DNA of 64,000 nt from Eucalyptus grandis (GCF_016545825.1 NC_052612.1:50885738-50949737), one strand, 5' to 3'; positions 12,793-24,716 are shown, counted from the first letter of the stretch. Notes: generated by a model not told the origin, from the sequence alone. A program made the numbers and translations.

Positions 12793-13389
12793 AGTCCTAG
12801 CCATGTATGATTTCTATGTAAATAATTGGCATGGACTGGCTCACCAAGCAATGAGTTAAGATGGATTACTATTGTAAAGCGATTCGGTTTAACCCGTTAG
12901 TGGGTGAAAGTTTCGAGTTTATTGGGAGTCGATGAGGAGTCTCGATTACCTTAATCTCGTTGCTTGAGGCAACCCGTTTGTTAGATGAGGGTTATTAGGG
13001 TTACTTGGCGACTGTCGTGGATACGACATTTGAGGAGCTGAAGATCGAAGATATTGCAGTGGTTCAGGAGTTTCTAGATGTGTTTCCAAAAGAATTGCCA
13101 GGTTTGCCACCGGAAAGAGAGATTGAGTTCGTGATTGAATTGGCCCCGGGACAGAGCCAATCTCTAAGGCTCCTTATCGGATGGTGTTGTTTGAGTTGAA
13201 AGAATTGAATGTGTAGATGCATGAGTTATTGGATAAGGGATTCATACGTCCTAGTGCGTCACTTTGGGAAGCACCAATTCTATTCGTGAAGAAGAAAGAT
13301 AGTTCGTTGTGCTTGTGCATCGACTATCGTCAACTCAATCAAGTGATGATCAAGAACAAGTACCCACTATCGGGGATCGACGCTATTTC
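11228..13389 (+). mobile_element. Ty3/gypsy fragment (gag-protease-RT start), unit B
   Basis: Longest gypsy piece in the array. In order: gag (11426-12290; LGALMGQQAQNQ, FTGAGDFKAATLWIQNL, STWWRATRG); a CCHC zinc knuckle at 12312-12353 with an internal TAG; an aspartic-protease region (12507-12890) with ATHSFIAEQFVKLVGL, where the usual DPGATH reads DPSATH; and the start of RT (13005-13389) with PKELPGLPPEREIEF and [19 protein letters not shown]. It ends before the RT catalytic motif. There is no integrase and no LTR on either side. Stops at 11682 and 11924 and frameshifts show it is dead. It is sandwiched between PPR sequence and the next MED26 upstream region. Confidence 0.85.
12738..12789. 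repeat. (AT)26 microsatellite
   Basis: An uninterrupted AT dinucleotide run lies in the protease region of the unit B gypsy fragment. Unit C has only the short precursor GATATATTTGATAG at the same point (about 23993-24006), so the run expanded in unit B after the copies separated. Confidence 0.95.
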
Positions 13390-13575
13390 TTGGAAGTGTT
13401 CCCGGGAACAAGAAACAAGTTTTTATTTTTATTTTTACTTCTTGTTTCTTTTTTAAATCTGTTTCCGAGAACAAAAGTGTAAACAAACGCGTTTCTGTTC
13501 TTTCTTTTTCCCCCTGGAACAAAAGAACCAAAATTTTTGTTTCGGAGAATAGAAACAAAAATAAACAAACACCCC
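13390..13575. repeat. Short repeat with GTTCC/GGAAC words (unit B)
   Basis: It begins TGGAAGTGTTCCCGGGAACA immediately after the gypsy RT fragment and ends AATAAACAAACACCCC. The reverse complement of the right end, GGGGTGTTTGTTTATTTTTG, resembles ends of small plant DNA elements. Related copies are at about 24597-24716 and, more loosely, 6956-7080. Exact ends are uncertain. Confidence 0.4.
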
Positions 13576-14582
13576 TTAATCTCTTTGAGAGATAATGATA
13601 AATCATTGATAACTCAAATTCAGAAATATTGACATCTTTTAATTTAAAGAATGCAAAATTAATAGAATCTTTAAATTTGATTTGTCATGTATTCTTCACA
13701 CATCACGGTATAATGAATGGAGTATTATAACTATTATGACTACACTACATTAGGATATTAAAAATGTTATTATCTCTAATGATATTGTCTAATTGTTTAG
13801 TTTCTCTCTCCAATGTGTGCGAATACTCTTTTCTTCGGTTTCTTTTGCTTTTTTTTTTTTTATTTAAAAAAACTATTTTCTTTAGTTTCTTTCCACATCC
13901 AAGCTATCCCATTTAATATAAAACATAATGGCCAGTACATAAATTGATGTTAAATCAAATAGTATTGTAATGGTACTACTCAGTTTACAAATGAATCCAG
14001 TAGTTTTTTGTTTGCAGATATCTAGTTATCAGTTTGGCTCAACCAAATTTATTGATTTTTACATTGTAAAACAAATAAGCCAAATAACTTTCTTTTTTGG
14101 CAAATTAAGTTACAAAGCCCTATTAATAAGGTTCAATTTCAATATAAATTGGTTATACTTAATCTCTTCGAGAGATGACAATAAGTCACCAATGAATTTA
14201 ATTCAAAAATATTATTTTTTGTAAGTTTAATTCAAAAATATTGACATCTTTTAATTTGAAGAATGCAAAGAGTAAAAGAATCTTTCAATTTGATTTGTCG
14301 TGTATCCTTCTCGCGCTGCGATACAATGAATGGAGTATTATCTTATTGTTTTCTCTCTCGCTCCCCCATGTGTGCCCTTTTCTTTGGTTTCTTTATTTTT
14401 CTTTTTAAATTCCTTTCTTTAGTTTCTTTCCATGTCCAACATATCGAATTTCATATAAAACATAAATTGATGTTGAAGCAGATAGTTTTGTAATAGAACT
14501 AATTAGTTTATAGATGAATCTATTTTCGTTTGTGGATATCAAGTTGGTATCAGTTTGGTTCCATCAAATTTATTGATTTTAC
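13576..14582. repeat. Two-fold repeated upstream segment (unit B)
   Basis: The sequence from AATCTCTTTGAGAGAT at about 13577 recurs from AATCTCTTCGAGAGAT at about 14160. Both copies contain TTTGATTTGTC(A/G)TGTAT, AATGGAGTATTAT and TTTAGTTTCTTTCCA blocks in the same order. Period is about 580 bp, with moderate divergence. Unit C has the same duplication (about 24717 and 25303), whereas unit A has only the second copy. This is non-coding flank upstream of the MED26 genes. Confidence 0.65.
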
Positions 14583-15409
14583 TGTTGGAGGTTTGTTTGT
14601 TAAAACAAACGAGTGTTTTCTTTGTCCCACATAGGAAAAGTGGGAGGGAGTGGTCTAATTTAAAAGTACAGGTTTTCTTTATGTACTTAAAGAATGATTG
14701 GGTGAGGTTAGACCCCACTATATCCGCGTGCGGGTGTGCGATTAGCACTTGGCACCGCCTGTGCGCCCGCGGTTTAATTAACACTAATTCCTTTGTTATT
14801 TATTTTAATTTTTTATTTCTTTGTTATTAATTTTTTAGTAAATTCAAAGGTTGTCTCTTATTTTGAGGATTTCGGAAATAAAATATATAAAATGAAAATT
14901 CGAAATTAAAAATAAAATTAATTCTTCGAATTTTGTTTGTGTCTTTTCAAGACAACCTTTGGAAAATTACTTATTCGGTTTTTAACTTTTCCAAAGGGTT
15001 GCAATTGTTCGTTTTCGACTTCTTCCGAAGAGTCACATTTGTTTATCCGAACAATTTCTAAAGACGTGTTTGTTCGCAATTTTCACGAAGAGTTGCAAGA
15101 CTATTTCATATATATACTTGTCATTTTTCGGAAATAGATGTGTGGTCATTTTTCAGTCTTCTTCTCTGAAAAACAGTAGCCAATTTTTCGATTGTTTCTT
15201 AGAGAGACCCTGGAGAAATACTTGAATTGCTATCTAGTATTCTCATCCAAGACTTTGTTGTTTCCTGGAGGATTTTTGCCGGTGACCATTAGCAACGTAG
15301 TGGGGCAAATAAATCCTTAAAGAAAGTGATATCACGCCTCAAAGTCCGAGTTGTTTTACTTGATCCGATTTTATTGTACTACCCAATTTCGAAGCCATAT
15401 TTTACAACA
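14583..15409. mobile_element. Solo LTR, 827 bp, with TTTAC target duplication
   Basis: The insert begins TGTTGGAGG and ends TTTTACAACA, so it has TG...CA ends with inverted TGTT/AACA. It is flanked by perfect 5-bp duplications TTTAC (14578-14582 and 15410-15414). The same site is empty upstream of copies B (about 7442) and D (about 25690), which read straight through GATTTTACTTCATAA. No internal retroelement sequence is present, so it is a solo LTR left by LTR-LTR recombination. Family is not assigned. Confidence 0.88.
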
Positions 15410-15414
15410 TTTAC

Positions 15415-16225
15415 TTCATAAAATAATTAAAGCCAAATCAATAAATTAAAAGATCAAAAAGCTTTCATTTTCCTGAAGCTTTCTTGGTTTAGTTTAATCT
15501 AGACATTTTGATCTCTATGAGAACACCTATGTACTACAAAATGCCTACTTCTTTCTACATTGGTAGAAATTATTAGATAGACCAAAACATAAACATGTTT
15601 GTAATCAAGAAGAGTTATTTCTTTGTATAAATAGTTTTCAATTTAAGGCTCGGAACATATCGATGCGAATTCTTCACTTTAAACAATACCTGAGGGTGTG
15701 CCTAGAAGAACAACTTCTGCCTTATATTTTTTACGTTTTTTAAATTTTACAGCTTAGACATCTTTTGACTTTCTTAATAATTTGAACCATCTAAAGCTTT
15801 TACAAGATATTGACAATAGATTGGCGAAGAATTGTTCGATATTTATAGAAATTTGGGTACCCTTTCAAATCTGGACCGAGAAAATTACAAAAATTAAAAA
15901 AGGAAATATTTGCACGCGTAAAACGAAAACAAACCTGGTCCAGTTTCGCTCTCCTACTCAACGTTTGTATCGTATAAGAACCTTAGATAGAGAGACCACA
16001 TGAGTGACATGAAGATGAGACAACTCCTGTTCCACCATAGCTGAAGTGAGGATTTCTCAGGTTAGTCTTCTTCTACTTCTCGCCGACGTTCCACCAGCAT
16101 TCCGGACTGAGTTTCTAAACGGGTAAGTCTTGTCGCATGATATCTGTTCCAGAAACCAGAGAGATCGTTGCAGTTTCTTGATAGCTTCTTGCGCACCAAG
16201 CACTCTGTTCGAAGTCACTGCTACA
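15415..16225 (+). promoter_or_regulatory. Upstream region of MED26 copy C
   Basis: Continues the shared MED26 5' flank after the solo LTR. TATAAATAG is at 15626-15634, matching 7658-7666 of copy B. The insertion of 827 bp has moved the distal flank away from this region. Whether any promoter function remains is unknown. Confidence 0.35.
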
Positions 16226-18278
16226 ATGGGGGAGCCACTGGATGACTGGAGGGATTTCTTCAGAACGATGGATACGGAAATTTTGAATTCATCGACACCG
16301 CGATCATGATAGCCGCCTTGGATCGCCCGAGATATTTTCGGCTACAAAGGGAACGTATCGCGGCGGCTGTCCTCGGCCATGACGACTCAGAGTCGGCGCC
16401 CAGGGTGCGATGATCCGCCTGCGTCGCATGATGGTAGAGATGATTGCATACGCGCAGGTAAAGGAAGCAAAACGATCAAGGACTACAGTAGGGGTGACGT
16501 CGAGCGCGATAGGGTGGACATGAACCCGCAAAGCTATCTTGATTGCGGAGGTACTAAGGCATTCAGTGATGAGTTTGACAGACAGTCTCTAGTTGTTCGT
16601 GAAGTTCTAAGGATCAAGAAGGTCTTGGACAACAGTCAATGCGAGGTAAATATCCTAGCATGAATTCCATACATCGATTCTTCTGCTTTTCTGCTTCTTG
16701 TACATCCTAAGTCCATTGATTTCGAGTTTCTGTAGCTTTTGGGATAATGCCTTGAAAAGTTGCTTTTTGTTTTGTTCCTTATCCAAATATAACCTGGCTC
16801 TGTTTTTGGGTATGGCAGTCTGATTCCGCACTGTACGAATCATTGAGAAAACTCCAGTTGATGACTATCTCGATGGATATATTGGAGGTTCGATTAAATT
16901 GCATATCTTTTGTTTAAGTTCTAGAAAGACAATGCCAATAGGCTTCTTTAATTCATTTAATTTCACCGGCTTCTTGCAGAAAACAAAGATTGGGATTACT
17001 CTCAATAGTCTCAGGAGGAAAGATGTATCGACACAGATTGCTCGGCTCGCACACAACATCACTATGTATATTTCAGTTCTATCAATTCTCATTCAGTTTG
17101 TACTTCTTAAAAATCAGACGCTTGCACTTAATGTGTGTGTGTGATGCTACATGAAGCAATCAAACATGTTTTTCTCAGTAACTGCTTGTTGCAACTTTTC
17201 AACCACTTCAAATTAGTAACTTTGTAGAGGCACTGGATCTTCTTATTAAAGTAGAAACTCCTTCGACCTGCAATGCCTGCTTCTTGCATAATTGAAGCAA
17301 TGACACCCTTTTTGCATATCTCTTGTTTGTAGCACAGGATTGGGTGCCTTAGCAACTTCACTTAATTGGAAGCGCAACAGCATGATTATTTTGTGAGGAT
17401 TTTCTGTTCTTCTCACAAATCGGTACTTTAATGCAGGAGATGGAAGGCCATGGTCGAAGAAATCTGCCGCAGCACAGAGGATAATGCTGGTAATAGCACT
17501 GCTAGGCAAACTTTCTTGTAACTTGATTGTTCTTTAAGTGGGACCCCATTCTTAGTTTGGTAATCTTGTCAGTTGGAAATTCTTATGTGGATCCTTGCAA
17601 ACTCGGAGAAATGGATCGTGCTGATAGACCGACATCCTCAGTGAAGAACCAGAACATCACACAACGGTGCCAACAGAAACGCCACGAGGAGGCCGGTTCA
17701 ATTGCTAACAGGAACCAGAGGCCAAATATGGACAAGCACCAAGCCACTGTGAAGCCCAACACGTCCTCTAGCATCAACTCGAAGAAAAATCCAGCAAGTG
17801 AGATTGGGACATGGAAGTTCGAGAAAGAAAGAATGCTTCAAAACTCAAAGGGAATCACGGGGTGCAAAAGACTTTTCACCAGTCGACAAGATGTAAGTGC
17901 GAAAGCTATTTAAATTCAGATTTTCATTCTAACCAGAAGCTGACTTGGTCATGTGGTTCAATCAGAAGATCGACGGCTCGGATGAGGTTGCAGTGGAAAA
18001 GAAACTCAGAGCCTCCGACGGGAAATTACAAGAACATCATCGACAAACACAAACAGGTTAGTAGATTTAGCAAGAAGTTCGGATGTTTCTTAGATCTAGC
18101 ACATTGTAAATAATCACTATGTCCGTTCTTTTCGACAGCCAAGAGGCAGCCGATGGTGTTGGCTTTACCTGCTCTCCCAAAGCGACGGGCAAGGTATAAG
18201 GGTCTGTGCTCTCGTGAAAGAATCGAAAAACTCTTAGGCAGATGGCGAAGTCACACAGAGAGTCGAAAAGAATCTTAG
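16226..18278 (+). pseudogene. MED26-like copy C, disrupted in exon 1
   Basis: Same seven-exon layout as copy B (16226-16645, 16819-16887, 16980-17065, 17437-17489, 17573-17892, 17966-18056, 18139-18278). Exon 1 lacks one T in the run after GATACGGAAA (about 16283) and two bases near 16360 (GCGAAGCGG reads GCGGCGG). From the family ATG the frame reads MGEPLDDWRDFFR, then shifts and stops at TGA about 28 codons in. The two indels together restore the frame, so exons 2-7 stay open. A downstream ATG at 16379 could in principle give a protein that keeps the LW domain but lacks the MED26 N-terminal helix. I call it a pseudogene. The rest is near-identical to copy A. Confidence 0.75.
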
Positions 18279-19001
18279 GCGGATGGCGCAGTCACGGAGC
18301 CAGATCTCATTGTTTTGAACACCAAAGTGCCGAAGCCGAATGCAGCTGCTGTTCGATTCTCCATGTGTGAAAATCTGTGTTTATTACTTCTGGACATGTT
18401 GCGTATTATTAGGGATGACTCTGTGATAGGAGTTTTTGTTCATGAAACTTGTGCTTAGCTCGTATTATAGCTATGACATGTTGGTTATATAGGTCAATGA
18501 TGGATAGACATACTACAGAAGGGCTTGTAGTGGGCATTAGTCCTCCCACATTTGAAGTTCTTTCTCTGTGAATAACAAATGAATTTTACTCATCAAAAGT
18601 TGCTTCTCAATTCACTCATCGAGCCTAAATTGTAGAGAGAAGAGCAGTTATTAATGGGAAGAAAGATGTGCAGTTGGATGCAAGGGAACTGCTGCTTTTT
18701 GCTCTGTTTTAGGCCGCTCCTGGAACAGAAATTTCCACATCTCTGCAACCCATCAAACGCAAAGAGGATTTCGATGAAGCAAAGCATGAATTTTTGTAGT
18801 TATGACTGAATGAAAGAGATTCATCTAATCTAGTTGCCACGCTCGCGAAGCCGTCGCAGTGGTTGAAGGGACTCCATGGTTAGCTTCTCGAGGAGATCAG
18901 GTTCGTGGCAGATGGATATTGCTCCATTTGAGCTTTCGCGAGTTAATTTGATCCCCTTGGTGTTGGTCGAGCTGGTGCCGTGACCTTGGAAGGGCTTGGA
19001 C
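18279..19001. other. 3' flank of MED26 copy C
   Basis: No gene is visible. Same duplicated MED26 3' / PPR 5' flank as in units A, B and D, most similar to unit A. Confidence 0.55.
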
Positions 19002-19201
19002 ATGTTGGGGTTGTGGAGATCGTTGCTTAGCTCGGCCAAGGCCGCGAGGAGAATCGCCCATGCTCTGGGCATTTCCAGGGTTTATCACTCCACAAGCGAT
19101 TCTATGGGTTTCAGAGTTCGCTTGCCGAGCAGTGGTGCGAAATTGGACATTGCTCGGTCTACTTGATGACAAAGCTCAGTAAGGAAGGGAGGATAGCAGA
19201 A
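19002..19201 (+). pseudogene. Truncated 5' end of PPR gene, copy C
   Basis: This copy keeps the frame longer than copy A: MLGLWRSLLSSAKAARRIA through FRVRLPSSGAKLDIARST, then TGA from a 4-bp deletion near 19163. Homology to the PPR gene ends at about 19201 at the same gypsy junction as in units A and B. The product, if any, would be a transit-peptide-like stub of about 54 residues without PPR repeats. Confidence 0.85.
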
Positions 19202-20338
19202 TTGGGAACAGGTTTTGTAGAAAGTGTACGTAATGAGTGATAAGGAGGAGCAGATGACGCTTGGGAAGAGGACCATTGGACCTGTAACTTGGGGTAGGAC
19301 GCCGACAAGGGTTGGTACTTGAGCTGATCGTAGTAGAGTGTCGGCTCAGGCCAGGGCAAGCGGAGTAGCGCTGCCTCCAGTCGATGCTAGAATTGATGGG
19401 ATCGTTTAGGCACTTGAGACGCTAGGAGCTTTGATGGGGGTAGCAAGCCTAGAATTAAGCCGCTGCCACTGGCTGCTGCTACCGCTGCCATTGCTGTTGC
19501 TGCCCCACTTATCGAAGTTCCACCTAGGAACGTGGTTGTTCGGAGAGAGAGGCCGATGCACACGCTCGTGGAGCAGTTCTTGAAATTGAACCTGCCGAGG
19601 TTCACTGGTGCAGGAGATCTCGAGGCTGCAACCCTATGGATACAAAACTTAGAGAAGGTCTTTGCACTACTGATGTGCAATGAGGAGGAGAAGGTTGTCC
19701 TAGTAGTATACCAGCTGCAGGGTAACGCGAGTACTTAGTGGAGGGCCACCAGAGGCAGAATAGTTCCTGAAGGCGTGGTCTCGGTGTGGAAAGCTTTTCT
19801 TGAAGCCTTTAACGGCAAATATTTTTCTGACAGCGCTCAAGAACAAAAGATGGAGAATTTCAGCACCTTTGTCAAGGGATGCTAATAGTAGATTAGTATG
19901 AGGCCAAATTTGTGGAGCTGTCGTAGTACGCTCCTAGACCGGTGGAAGATCTTGAAGATAGAGCTCGAAGGTTGGAACGACCTTCGATCGGAGCTGAAGA
20001 ATCTGCTGGTGCCATTTGACTTGAAAGATTACAATGAGCTATATGGTCGGGCTCGGTTGATAGAGGAATCTGAATGAACAAGCCGCTGCATCTGGATCGC
20101 GGTTTGGTTCGAGTAGGGAGGGAAATAGGTTTGGGAAGAAAAGGAGGAATGTATCCTATTCCACCTAACAAGAAAGATGGGGTAGGCAAGTACGCACCGA
20201 GCAGATTGGCATGTGTCGCTTCTATGGAAGATGACACGGATTAGCCCCGTGCCATTCTAGGTTATAAGTGTGGCCAACAGGTCACTTGGCTAAGAATTGT
20301 CCCAGAAGACCGATGGGACCGCAACAGTTGTTGCTACC
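19202..20338 (+). mobile_element. Ty3/gypsy gag fragment, unit C (left part)
   Basis: Degenerate gag continuous with the PPR stub. LVEQFLKLNLPRFTGAGDLE and LWIQNLEKVFALLMCNEEEK are readable, then a TAG at 19736 and later frameshifts. The left part of the zinc knuckle (YKCGQQ) at about 20261 is followed by a frameshift. It is interrupted at 20338 by the 3.3-kb insert and continues at 23644. Confidence 0.8.
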
Positions 20339-23300
20339 TGTCGCGACCAACTTTTTCGGGTGTGAACCACCTAGAGTTTGGCTAATGGATTGTTAAGCCT
20401 AGACTTAACTCGGGCTCTCCCAAGCCCATACCAATTCGCGACTTAAGTTTGAATTCTTAACATGCATATGGATTTTATTTAGGAGTCGCCGCTAATCTAT
20501 TTTTGGTGGGTCAATTAGAAACCCAAGTAAAGTAACGGGAGATTTACTTTACTCCTACGAACCAGAGACTATGGGTACGGGGACTTGGTTACACTAGATT
20601 TCTCTAATGCCCTTTCGGTACCTTTCTTTTTATTTTGAAAAATGTTTGGCAAGCAGTTTGGATTGATTTTAATTCCTAACATGTGAGATGACCATGCAGG
20701 TGCGCAAACCACCAATTTAACACTCAAGAAAGCAAATGAATAAATTGCAGGACTTACCTCATAGCAACGAAAGCACCTGCGTTGTTAGATCAGAATTCAC
20801 ATCAACAACCCTAGATATGATTTCTAATTAACACGCAATTTCTTTTTTTTTTTTTCACTTAATTAATGAGAATCATGCTTTATGCAATGCATGTCACTAA
20901 TTTAACATGAAATGATATGACATGGCAACATGACTTAGCTATATGACCTAAGCGATATGACATAAATACGAATGTAGTCTATCTTGAAGCATGAGATGGA
21001 TTTATTCTAAAAATATATATATATTTTTATTTTCCATGAGATTCGAAATTAAAGAAATGCAACACTTCAATAAGCAATCTAAATTAATCTAATGACCTAA
21101 TTCTAATGACGGGCAATTTCTAATTAAATGCATCTAACAAAAATCACTAAATGACGTGCATGGTATGAAACTAATTCTATATGACGTGCACATGATTTTT
21201 ATTTTCCTAATAAGCATGCAATCTATTTAGGAGAAATTATCTAAACCTATAATATGCAATCTTAACATGCAATGACGTGCAAAGAATGTCATAATTCTAA
21301 TCTTTTCCTTTTTTATTATGAAATTCGAAATTAAAACTGCAAAATAATTAAACATGCAATTCAAATTTAAAAAAAAGAACTAACATCCTAAATGACTGCA
21401 TTTTTGGATTTTTCATTTTTTCAAAAATTTGAAATAAATAATTTTCCTATTCTAAACATGCAGGATAACCCTAAAACGATGAATATTCTAAAACAAATCT
21501 AATCTAACTCGGATTTTTTTTTTTTTCGGATTTTTCATTTCTTTTATGGGAGATATCGAAATAAGACATCAAGAGCAGCACGGCAACAAATGAGGCAAGA
21601 TATCATCCATGTCCATTTTGGAAATAAATTGACGAATCGTATCTCGCGCATGAGATCGGATTGGCCAATTTTCAAATAAAATCGCGAATCATATCTCGAG
21701 CGTGAGATTGGATTGGCGATTTTTCCGTGCGTGCGAGTCGTATTTCGAGCGTGAAATCGGACTGTCAATCATACGCACGTTGCGAAATTAGGAAATTTCC
21801 TAATTCATGTGGGATCAAGAGATATTTCAGATATGGCAATATCGATCAAACATTCAAAGAAAGATTGCGATATTACGAATTAGGCAACGAGATATATGAA
21901 AATCAAATTGATCGAGAGTCTTACCTAATTCACGATGTCACGTGGGTGACCTCCAAATTCGGATGGATGATGGGTCACGGAAATCACCGTGAGGAAGGCC
22001 GGCGATCAGTAGCATGCACGGTTGCTCGGTAATCGTCGGGCGTGTTCCACAAGACTGAGTATTTGGAATTCTGTTTGAGAACTTCAGCTTCTTTTCACTT
22101 TGCTATCAAGCTTCACCTTTTGCAAGTTCACATCGTGCGCCCACTATTCTTTCACTCGCAATTTGGTGTCTTTTGTTTGACCAAGTCTCAAGCTCCACTC
22201 AATCTCTTGAAGACCTCATCATATCCTCCCTTGGCCGTCCAAAACGTGCGTTGCCGACGATATCTCAATTGCAGTTTTGTAGATAGCCAGGGATGTGCGG
22301 ACTACGATTGTGAGAGAGTTACGTAACCTGCAAGGGAAACAAAGAAACAAAACTTGCCAAATCTAAATTGCGAGTCTGACTGGTGGAACACGTTGAGGCA
22401 CAGCAAGCTGCCGTCACCAATCGTCGAGCGAGGACCGGACCACCACAAGGAACCGAGAGCAACGGTACGGTAAGTTGTTTGCATTCTTGGACCTCACGAT
22501 GACTAAGCGGGCTACCGAGAAGTTGCTGTATTTTCACCAAAAATCTGCACGCAGATGGTAAAACATTGTATAAACATGACCGACTATCGTGAAAGCTCGT
22601 TGGCTGGCCGCAAAAGAAAACATCAAACTTGCGAGATAACTTGTAATCGTCAAGAGCAAAATTGATATTGCAAGGGAACTGAGAAAGTTTCACTCTTTGG
22701 GCGCCAGGTTGGGCAAAAGTGTTATAGACGCAAGGCTCAGCGACCCATAAGGCGTCAGGGACTGGTCGTCGTTAGATGGACCGCTCCGTGATGATTGAAC
22801 GGCGGATCTAGAGTGGGGCCGGGAACCGGGAAGCTCGCCAAGTTGCGGCGATGGTGATGAGCTCTCGGAATGCCGATGAGGATTCCCCTGGACTTGATCG
22901 CGGGTCCGGCACGAAGAAAGGCTCGGTTGCCTTTCTTTCTCTTGACTTGAATCCGTAGCCTCCTTTTGGCTTTTCCTTCGTATTGTGGCCGGGAAAAGCT
23001 TCAATTAGTTGAACTTGACGGTGAGTGGGTGTCGACTAGATCGGCAAACCACACTCACGAGAGCGGCCACCAATGTCACATTTGCATCACCGTCTTCGAT
23101 GTTATGAAGGGCTCCTGTCATCTTTCGGGCTCTCGCCATCTTTCTCCCCTGCTACCCCTCACGTATATCGCTCTCCTCTGTGTGGCCGGGTGTTCGCACA
23201 TATGTGGCCCCCTCTAAACCCTACGCATCTAATCTATTTATAGGCCATGAGTTAGGGTTTTAATTTGTTTCCAAATTCATATCCATGAAAATTCCTTTTT

Positions 23301-23643
23301 CCGAACGCAATATCACTTCTTATTTTCCACACCTCTTCTAGATTTCCTTTGCAAAAAATGAATATTCTCTATTGATTTTTTCAAAAATTGCAATAGGATT
23401 TTTTCAAATATGGGCTTAGGCTAAATTGCTCTCTTCGTAGACTTAGTCCGACTTGTCAGCTTAAAGTTCAAAACCACAAAATCAAACCAATTTGTCACCG
23501 ACCCAATGTAAATGCAAATTAAAACATAAATGCACCTAAAACTATATGTTATGCAATTGACTATTTTTTCAAGGATAAAATTAACCCTTAATTTTTTAAT
23601 GCAATAAATGACTAAACGGGTCGCCAAAATTTAGGTGTCAACA
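20339..23643. mobile_element. 3305-bp solo-LTR-like insert with 5-bp target duplication
   Basis: The element interrupts the gypsy gag. Its ends are TGTCGCGACC and GGTGTCAACA (TG...CA). The flanks are CTACC (20334-20338) and CCACC (23644-23648), a 5-bp duplication with one change. The uninterrupted gag in unit B (about 12379-12398) reads through at this point. On the minus strand it starts TGTTGACACCTAAATTTTGG. No direct terminal repeats, RT, integrase or gag are visible, so it is either a solo LTR of a large-LTR element or a non-autonomous LARD-like derivative. Unit A has a copy lacking the right end. Several TGACGTGCA words lie in the AT-rich part (21150-21290). Confidence 0.7.
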
Positions 23644-24596
23644 CCACCGCTGCCAATGGGTCAGAATATGGGGTTTGTGTCACAGAATGCACCTTAGGAT
23701 GGACTAAACAGGCCCCTAGCTCAAGAAAGGGGTACGCTGTCACTAGAAGGCAAGCTGAGGACTTGCCTAATGTGATCACAGGTACGGTCTCGTTGAATGA
23801 CCACGTTGCTTATGCTTTATTTGACCCTGGTGCAACTCATTCATTTATAGCTGAGCAATTTGTTAAGCTGGTAGGATTGAGTCCTGAATTATTGGAGTCA
23901 GTGGTTAATATATCTACACCGTTAAAGGATAAGGTGTTGTCTACGATGGGCTGTTCTGGTTACAAGTTAGTGATTGGTGAGCAAGATGGGAAGATATATT
24001 TGATAGTCCTAGCCATGTATGATTTTGATGTAATAATTGGCATGGACTGGCTCACCAAGCAACAAGCTAAGATGGATTACTATCGTAAAGCGATTCAGTT
24101 TAACCCGTTAGCGGGTGAAAGTTTCGAGTTTATTAGGAGTTGAGGAGGACCCTCAATTACCTTAATCTTGTTGCTTGAGGCAACCCGTTTGTTAGATGGG
24201 GTTGTCGGGATTACTTAGCGATTGTCGTGAATACGACGGTTGAGGAGCTGACGATCGAAGATATCGTAGTGGTTTAGGAGTTTCTGGACGTATTTTTGAA
24301 AGAATTGCCAAGTCTGCCGTCAGAAAGAGAGATTGAGTTCATGATTGAATTGGCCCCCGGACAGAGCCAATCTCTAAGGCTCCTTACCGGATGGCATTGT
24401 CTGAGTTGAAAGAATTGAAGGTGCAGATGCAGGAGTTGTTCGATAAATGATTCATATGTCCCAGTGCGTTACATTGGAGCACCGGTTTTATTCATAAAGA
24501 AGAAATATGGTTCGTTGCGCCTGTGCATCGACTATCGTCAACTCAATCAGGTGACGATCAAGAACAAGTACCCACTGCAGAGGATCGACGTTGTTT
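23644..24596 (+). mobile_element. Ty3/gypsy fragment (protease-RT start), unit C (right part)
   Basis: Continuation of the gag-pol remnant after the insert. The protease at 23763-24143 has the proper DPGATHSFIAEQ active-site block and FDVIIGMDWL. The RT start (about 24210-24596) has PSERE, degenerate ELAP and [19 protein letters not shown] motifs with stops. It ends within a few bases of the point where unit B ends, at ...ATCGACG(C/T)T(A/G)TTTCT, before the RT active site. Confidence 0.82.
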
Positions 24597-24716
24597 CTTG
24601 GAAGTGTTCCCGGGAATAAGAAACAATTTTTTTTTCTACTTTTTGTTTCCGTTCCAAATGGAACAATTTTTGCTCCAGAAATTTTTGGGAACAGAAACAA
24701 AAATAAACAAACGTCC
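24597..24716. repeat. Short repeat with GTTCC/GGAAC words (unit C)
   Basis: Shorter version of the element at 13390-13575. It begins CTTGGAAGTGTTCCCGGGAA and ends AATAAACAAACGTCCCC. It marks the right boundary of the gypsy fragment in this unit. Confidence 0.4.

Noticed and set aside
14690..14780. tRNA-like stretch (GGTTAGACCCC...GATTAGCACTTGGC) inside the solo LTR
   Set aside because: I could not fold a full cloverleaf with a proper T-arm, and it lies within a clearly bounded LTR.
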